This document shows, piece after piece, positions 50,936-53,387 of a stretch of DNA of 53,387 bases. Each line of letters begins with the position of its first letter. Within the stretch, counting starts at the first letter, position 1. The DNA lies in assembly GCA_016290215.1 (NCBI GenBank), contig JAEETH010000017.1, forward strand, positions 1-53,387. The letters run 5' to 3'. The position numbers and the translations under genes were made by a program. Origin of the DNA: Bacteroidales bacterium (GTDB lineage Bacteria; Bacteroidota; Bacteroidia; Bacteroidales; F082). Under the pieces are notes generated by a model. It saw nothing but the letters and a program-made list of their open reading frames with translations. It searched no databases and was not told the origin of the DNA.

Positions 50936-52849
50936 TTAATAATCAGTTGTTTTTGTTTTATTTGCGATGGCTTGTAAAGTGGCGGAAATCGTGCTTTTAC
51001 AGCCAAAGATTCTTCTCAGCTTGCTGTTGCGCTCGTTCACGGTGTTGTAGGCCCTTTGCATCAAGGCGGCAACATCGGCGTCGGTAAGGCCGAGCAGATA
51101 CAGGCAGCAATAATCCAAATCGCTTTTGGTGAGGTCGGGATAGGCTTGGGCAAGGCGTTCCGTGAAATGGTTGAAATGCCGATTGGCCGCACCGTGCAGG
51201 GCCACGAGTTGCTCTTTGCTTAAGGCAAAATCCTTATAGATGCTGCAATCCATCTGCGACTTGAATTGCCCTTCCTTCACCCGTTCCATGATAAGGCGGC
51301 AGATGGGTTCTTTGTCAAATGAGATTGTGGATTCAACCGCTGCGTCCTTGTCATTCTGTTGCTTGATTTGGTCTTGCAGTTCGCGCACCTCTTGGTTCTT
51401 TTGCTTCAATCGACCGGATATGGCAGCCTGCTCAATGCGGTGTCGTTGCTTCGTTTCTTCAAGCATTTTGTTTGTTACAGCTTGTTGTTCTTTCATCAGC
51501 CTGTTGCTTTTCATTTTTGTCATACCTATGACGAAAAGTACGATTACTATAACAATAGAGATAATCGTGACCGCTGCTCTCCTGAAAGCTTTTGCTCTTT
51601 CTTTCTCGCTATGCTTGTCTAGTTTCTGGCTTAAGTATTTCTGATACAGGCTCTCTAGACTGGAGACCAACGCTTTGTTCTGCCCTTCAGATTTCTTTTG
51701 TTGAGCCAAAAAACGGACACACTCATCCGATTTTTCAGCATTCCCAATACTATCGTAAATGATATGTAAATAATGAGCCGCTTGAATCTGAGAAACAAGG
51801 TCCTTTTTGTTTTCTAATACTGGTTCCAAATATAAAAGCGCAGAATCATAACAACTTTCCTCAAAAAAAATATCACCAATAATCAAATAGCGTGTTAGTT
51901 TTTCGTCGTCATCTTCAGCCATAACAACCATCTGTTTCAAACGCTTTATGGCTGGTTCAGCTTGATGCGCTAATTGGTATGACAATAAGGATTGGTTAGA
52001 TACAACGTCCCTGAAAAAAAGATTTGCCGAATCGGGCATATTCACCAAGGCTTGTGAATAATAATACTTTGCGCTATCCATTTCGCCTTTCATGTCAAAC
52101 TGTTTACCTATGCGATACAAGGCATTAGAAACACTATACGATGAAATGGGTGATAGGATGCAAAAAGCATAGGAGTTTTTATAACAATCAATGGCGGTCT
52201 CCATCATGAATTGCTCCGAAAAAATATCCCCAAGACGGTTGTAGGAGAGAGTCATAAACTTAGCCTTCTTCCCAACCAGTTCCTCCTCCTCGAAATGTTC
52301 CTCCATCACCTCCAAGGCCTTCAGGTATTCCTGGCAGGCAGGCACCACGCTGTCGTGTTCGTAATAGCCCACACCATTAATATAATGGGCGCGGGCGGAG
52401 AGGAAAACGAGTTGGTCGTTTCGTGTCGGGGATAGCGGGTCACCGCCCGCTATGAGGCGACGGAGTGACGAGTGGTCGTTTAGGGTGAATGTGAGGCTGT
52501 CGAAATACCCTACAGCCTGCAACAGTTCCATACGGTTGGTTTGGGCGTAATCGTTTTTGTAGAGCAATTCGGACAACAAGAGGTTGGCATAATGTCGGTC
52601 GTAGAGACGCATTGCATGCGTCTCAATGAAATCGCCATCTGGGGTGTTGGGAGACGCAATCATTGCATCTCTACAAGCCAGGTAATCCTGCAACACGGCC
52701 AGCGCGCTGTCGGGCTGCTGCCACAGCAGGCTGTCGATGGCAGACAATTCGGGGGACGGCCCTTCGACGAGCTCAGGGGCCTGTTTGTTGCTATTGCAGG
52801 CCACCAAAATGGCAAATACCATAATCAATATGGGATGGTATGGTTTCAT
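50936..52849 (-). CDS. TPR lipoprotein with transmembrane helix and cytoplasmic HTH, copy 2, with repeat-derived N-terminus
   Basis: 637 residues. Lipoprotein signal M-K-P-Y-H-P with L-V-A-C and Cys18. TPR-like helical repeats span about 150-400; a membrane helix about 425-443; a coiled coil about 450-500; and a C-terminal HTH-like region about 577-615 (Y-C-C-L-Y-L-L-G-L-T-D-A-D-V-A-A-L). It matches the 545-aa protein in order and sequence, with the alignment starting near residue 152 here and 67 there. The extra 85 N-terminal residues contain three in-frame palindromic repeats (at 52758-52780, 52601-52674 and 52432-52453). The likely role is membrane-based transcription regulation; signal unknown. 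Confidence 0.82.
   Translation of the reverse strand: MKPYHPILIMVFAILVACNSNKQAPELVEGPSPELSAIDSLLWQQPDSALAVLQDYLACRDAMIASPNTPDGDFIETHAMRLYDRHYANLLLSELLYKNDYAQTNRMELLQAVGYFDSLTFTLNDHSSLRRLIAGGDPLSPTRNDQLVFLSARAHYINGVGYYEHDSVVPACQEYLKALEVMEEHFEEEELVGKKAKFMTLSYNRLGDIFSEQFMMETAIDCYKNSYAFCILSPISSYSVSNALYRIGKQFDMKGEMDSAKYYYSQALVNMPDSANLFFRDVVSNQSLLSYQLAHQAEPAIKRLKQMVVMAEDDDEKLTRYLIIGDIFFEESCYDSALLYLEPVLENKKDLVSQIQAAHYLHIIYDSIGNAEKSDECVRFLAQQKKSEGQNKALVSSLESLYQKYLSQKLDKHSEKERAKAFRRAAVTIISIVIVIVLFVIGMTKMKSNRLMKEQQAVTNKMLEETKQRHRIEQAAISGRLKQKNQEVRELQDQIKQQNDKDAAVESTISFDKEPICRLIMERVKEGQFKSQMDCSIYKDFALSKEQLVALHGAANRHFNHFTERLAQAYPDLTKSDLDYCCLYLLGLTDADVAALMQRAYNTVNERNSKLRRIFGCKSTISATLQAIANKTKTTDY
52432..52453. 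repeat. Palindrome ATAGCGGGC / GCCCGCTAT inside coding sequence
   Basis: Perfect inverted repeat (9-base arms, 4-base loop) coding residues 133-140 (I-A-G-G-D-P-L-S) of the 637-aa protein. The flanks (GCGACGGAGTGACGAG) also look like dispersed intergenic repeat sequence. Confidence 0.7.
52601..52674. repeat. GTAGAGACGC-type double palindrome inside coding sequence
   Basis: Two palindromes, GAGACGCAT-TGC-ATGCGTCTC (52604-52624) and GAGACGCAAT-C-ATTGCATCTC (52651-52671, one mismatch), bounded by GTAGAGA and TCTCTAC. This repeat family is spread through intergenic regions of many genomes. Here it encodes residues 59-83 of the 637-aa protein. Confidence 0.75.
52758..52780. repeat. CCCTGAGCTTGTCGAAGGG-type repeat inside coding sequence
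   Basis: The minus strand reads CCCCTGAGCTCGTCGAAGGG, one base from the widespread dispersed repeat word CCCTGAGCTTGTCGAAGGG. It encodes residues P-E-L-V-E-G-P (about 25-31) just after the lipobox. Confidence 0.65.
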
Positions 52850-52854
52850 GCGTA

Positions 52855-52862
52855 CAAAAATA
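52855..52862 (-). promoter_or_regulatory. Promoter -7 motif TATTTTTG for the 637-aa gene
   Basis: TAttTTTG on the minus strand, six bases upstream of the ATG at 52849, which implies a very short or near-leaderless 5' end if this is used. It overlaps the T-run of the preceding terminator, so its assignment is weak. Confidence 0.3.
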
Positions 52863-52865
52863 AAT

Positions 52866-52925
52866 AAAAAAACAAACCCGACATAAACCTTGCACAGTTA
52901 TTTGTTTCAGATTGATGTCGGATTT
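52866..52925 (-). terminator. Terminator after rnfA
   Basis: On the minus strand AAATCCGACAT ... ATGTCGGGTTT (10 of 11 paired) followed by GTTTTTTT. The loop is long (30 bases). It lies 29 bases after the rnfA stop. Confidence 0.65.
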
Positions 52926-52953
52926 GTTTCCGAAAAGCAGGAGATGTGTTTCC

Positions 52954-53387
52954 TTACACAATCCCCGTAAATCCCATGAATGCCAAGGCCAAGATGCCTG
53001 CGGTAATCAGGGCGATAGGCGTGCCTTTCATGCCCTTCGGGGCTTCCATCAGGTCGATGTGCTCGCGGATGCCGGCGAAGATGACCAAAGCCATGGCGAA
53101 ACCAAGAGCGATGCCGACAGCATAGACGATCGACTCGCCGAGGCTGAGCATGTGTGCCATGCCGCCATAGTTGAACTCCTTGGTGACCACAGTCAACGCC
53201 ACGCCGAGGACGGCGCAGTTGGTCGTAATCAGCGGCAGGAACACGCCCAAGGCGGTGTAGAGCGACGGACTGATTTTCTTCAGGATGATCTCCACCATCT
53301 GCACCAAAGCGGCGATGATGAGGATGAAGGCGATGGTCTGCAAGAAGGTCAGCTTCAAGGGAATCAGGATGTACTGGTTCGTCAGCC
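52954..53387 (-). CDS. rnfA: Rnf complex subunit A (partial, runs off the right edge)
   Basis: The last 144 or so residues are visible; the frame stays open to the window edge, and the start lies outside (RnfA proteins are about 190 residues). The sequence L-T-F-L-Q-T-I-A-F-I-L-I-I-A-A-L-V, then L-I-T-T-N-C-A-V-L-G-V-A-L with its conserved cysteine, and several membrane helices fit RnfA/NqrE-type integral membrane subunits; the motif is closer to RnfA. Rnf couples ferredoxin oxidation and NAD reduction to ion transport. It is the last gene of its operon, followed by a terminator. Confidence 0.9.
   Translation of the reverse strand, partial: LTNQYILIPLKLTFLQTIAFILIIAALVQMVEIILKKISPSLYTALGVFLPLITTNCAVLGVALTVVTKEFNYGGMAHMLSLGESIVYAVGIALGFAMALVIFAGIREHIDLMEAPKGMKGTPIALITAGILALAFMGFTGIV

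Noticed and set aside
53356..53358. Apparent start of the Rnf protein near the right edge
   Set aside because: It is a TTG within a conserved membrane helix; the frame and homology continue past the edge, so the gene is partial.
1..53387. tRNA, rRNA, riboswitch, phage or transposase genes
   Set aside because: None was recognised on either strand; gaps are all under 300 bases and are described by the repeats, promoters and terminators listed.

Overview
The window looks like a chromosomal segment from a member of the Bacteroidales (phylum Bacteroidota), probably an uncultured gut-type lineage. The evidence is internal: about ten predicted secreted proteins carry type IX secretion system (T9SS) type A C-terminal sorting domains, lipoproteins and TonB-era style beta-barrels are frequent, ribosome-binding sites are mostly weak, and upstream regions repeatedly carry the Bacteroidota promoter motif TAnnTTTG. 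An Rnf-complex subunit at the right edge suggests an anaerobe. No rRNA, tRNA, phage, IS transposase or CRISPR array was seen.

Left part (1-7.1 kb, minus strand): two tandem patatin-like phospholipases fused to outer-membrane barrels, then an M3 zinc peptidase lipoprotein. A divergent promoter region near 7.1 kb separates these from a glycogen/alpha-glucan operon on the plus strand (7.2-16.1 kb): debranching enzyme, GT4 glycosyltransferase, GH57 glucanase/transferase and a large fusion of a GT3-type glycogen synthase with an alpha-glucan phosphorylase. Together these can elongate, rearrange, debranch and phosphorolyse glycogen.

Middle (16.1-29.6 kb, plus strand): NfeD and SPFH membrane-quality proteins followed closely by a TPR/transmembrane/HTH signalling lipoprotein; a small XRE regulator; a Nudix hydrolase; an ADP-forming acyl-CoA synthetase with a ParB-like domain inserted between its two halves; two small membrane proteins and a secreted CotH-family kinase; an ABC transporter operon with two paralogous membrane subunits and a GntR regulator; and a GIN-domain lipoprotein.

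Right part (29.7-53.4 kb, minus strand): an outer-membrane barrel and a lipoprotein; a 14-kb block of four consecutive large T9SS surface proteins with PKD/Ig-like and Cys-repeat modules, two of which share a nearly identical, indel-free 1.86-kb 3' half; a lipoprotein; three small T9SS proteins; a second TPR/TM/HTH lipoprotein whose N-terminal coding region contains three different palindromic dispersed repeats read in frame; and a partial rnfA.

The most unusual items are the ParB-like insertion in the acyl-CoA synthetase, the repeat-derived coding sequence in the second TPR/TM/HTH protein, the two copies of a nested-palindrome element of about 130 bp (near 11.7 and 28.6 kb), the GT3-GT35 fusion, and the mosaic, apparently gene-converted adhesin cluster. 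All functional assignments rest on motif recognition by eye; no database search was run.
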